A stretch of 64,000 nt of DNA from positions 1 through 64,000 of the forward strand of contig CALXEQ010000006.1 of assembly GCA_944387375.1 (NCBI GenBank). The letters run 5' to 3'. Positions 63,247-64,000 of the stretch are shown one piece after another. How positions within the stretch are numbered: position 1 is the first letter of the stretch; every line of letters starts with the position of its first letter. This DNA is from an uncultured Clostridia bacterium. GTDB taxonomy: Bacteria; Bacillota; Clostridia; TANB77; CAG-465. The translations under genes and the position numbers were made by a program. Below the pieces are notes generated by a model, which did not search any database, had not been told where the DNA came from, and saw only the letters and a program-made list of their open reading frames with translations.

Positions 63247-64000
63247 ATGAAAGAAAAGCAATTTAAAGCAGAGTCAAAAAGATTGTTAGATTTGATGATT
63301 AATTCTATATATACAAATAAGGAGATATTTTTAAGAGAGTTAATTTCTAATGCAAGTGATGCACTAGATAAACGTTATTATAATTCTATGACTCAAAAGA
63401 AAGAAACTGTAGATAAGGATAAATTAAATATTAAAATATTAGTAGATAAAGAGAATAAATTACTTACAATAGAAGATAATGGTTGTGGAATGAATAAAGA
63501 AGAACTTGAAAATAACCTTGGAACTATTGCAAAAAGCGGGTCTTTAGCGTTTAAAGAGGCACAAGATAAACAAGATGACGTTGAAATAATAGGACAATTT
63601 GGTGTTGGATTTTATTCTTGTTTTATGGTTAGCAGCGACGTGACTGTAATATCTAAATCTTTAGATGATGAGCAAGCATATAAATGGCATTCAAAAGGTG
63701 TAGAAGGATATACAATAGAACCTACTGAAAAAAATGAGATTGGAACAAAAATTATATTAAAGATAAAAGATGATACAGAAGATGAAAAATATAGTAGATA
63801 TTTAGAAGAATTTGTTATTAAAAATTTAGTAAAAAAATATTCAGATTATATTCGTTATCCTATATTAATGGATGTTGAACATGAAAAATTAAAAGAAGGT
63901 TCAAAGGATGAATATGAAAAAGTAAAAGAGACAGAGACTTTAAATAGTATGGTTCCTTTATGGAAAAAGAAAAAATCTGAAATAAAACAAGAAGAATATG
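63247..64000 (+). CDS. htpG: Molecular chaperone HtpG (Hsp90), 5' part
   Basis: The start of bacterial Hsp90, running off the window edge with about 251 codons visible. The GHKL ATPase shows [34 protein letters not shown] and [21 protein letters not shown] lies before the ATG. Control by CIRCE/HrcA would make it heat-inducible here, unlike in Bacillus subtilis where htpG is not HrcA-controlled. Confidence 0.96.
   Translation, partial: MKEKQFKAESKRLLDLMINSIYTNKEIFLRELISNASDALDKRYYNSMTQKKETVDKDKLNIKILVDKENKLLTIEDNGCGMNKEELENNLGTIAKSGSLAFKEAQDKQDDVEIIGQFGVGFYSCFMVSSDVTVISKSLDDEQAYKWHSKGVEGYTIEPTEKNEIGTKIILKIKDDTEDEKYSRYLEEFVIKNLVKKYSDYIRYPILMDVEHEKLKEGSKDEYEKVKETETLNSMVPLWKKKKSEIKQEEY

Overview
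The window is strongly AT-rich Gram-positive DNA with short intergenic gaps, AGGAGG-type ribosome sites and TTGACA/TATAAT promoters. The gene content points to a low-GC member of the Clostridia: an SRP RNA-dnaX-ybaB-recR block, a DnaD plus DnaI/DnaC-type loader pair, spmA/spmB, mutS-mutL-miaA, a YabE-like G5/transglycosylase protein and a CIRCE operator. TGA serves as a real stop in several genes (for example at 1313, 3264 and the end of the sigma factor at 11757), so the standard code applies. I cannot name the species.

Layout. 0-5.4 kb: two arginine tRNAs around tadA, then a tight run of a guanine deaminase-like gene, a glutathionylspermidine-synthase-like ATP-grasp ligase, an unknown protein and a homospermidine synthase-like dehydrogenase (a probable polyamine-conjugate pathway). 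5.4-12.3 kb: envelope proteins, a HAD hydrolase, spmAB, and an ECF sigma/anti-sigma/membrane module. 12.5-24.9 kb: mutS-mutL-miaA, an HlyD-like adaptor, dut, lemA-htpX, a cell-wall transglycosylase, rsmA and a glycerophosphodiesterase. 25-28.9 kb: a tandem pair of metallophosphoesterases, the second with a degraded active site, then a ferritin-like protein and a serine hydrolase.

28.9-32.7 kb is the clearest accessory region. A direct repeat of about 160 bp, carrying a tRNA-Thr gene and its flank, brackets a frameshifted C39-like peptidase and a small membrane protein. Next come a tRNA-Lys-Glu-Thr operon and a three-gene cluster resembling VirB2/VirB6/VirB3. 32.7-42.4 kb: DnaD/DnaI, an MBL hydrolase, a J-domain protein, gyrA, an AI-2E-type permease, RNase P RNA and a ClpX paralogue. 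42.4-46.1 kb: a CofE-like protein, two unknown proteins and a VirD4-type coupling ATPase.

46.2-64 kb: SRP RNA-dnaX-ybaB-recR, murI, a two-component system, tatD, hpt, a transglutaminase-like protein, a Ca2+-type P-ATPase, a large unknown charged protein, a phosphotransferase gene interrupted by an in-frame TGA, a membrane-anchored J-domain protein, and the start of htpG behind a CIRCE operator whose right arm overlaps the -35 box.

The best candidates for new biology are the polyamine-ligase cluster (2.0-5.4 kb), the split type IV secretion-like genes (31.2-32.7 and 42.5-46.1 kb), the tRNA-Thr repeat bracket and the active/inactive metallophosphoesterase pair. All functions were read from sequence motifs and memory of the families; no database search was run.
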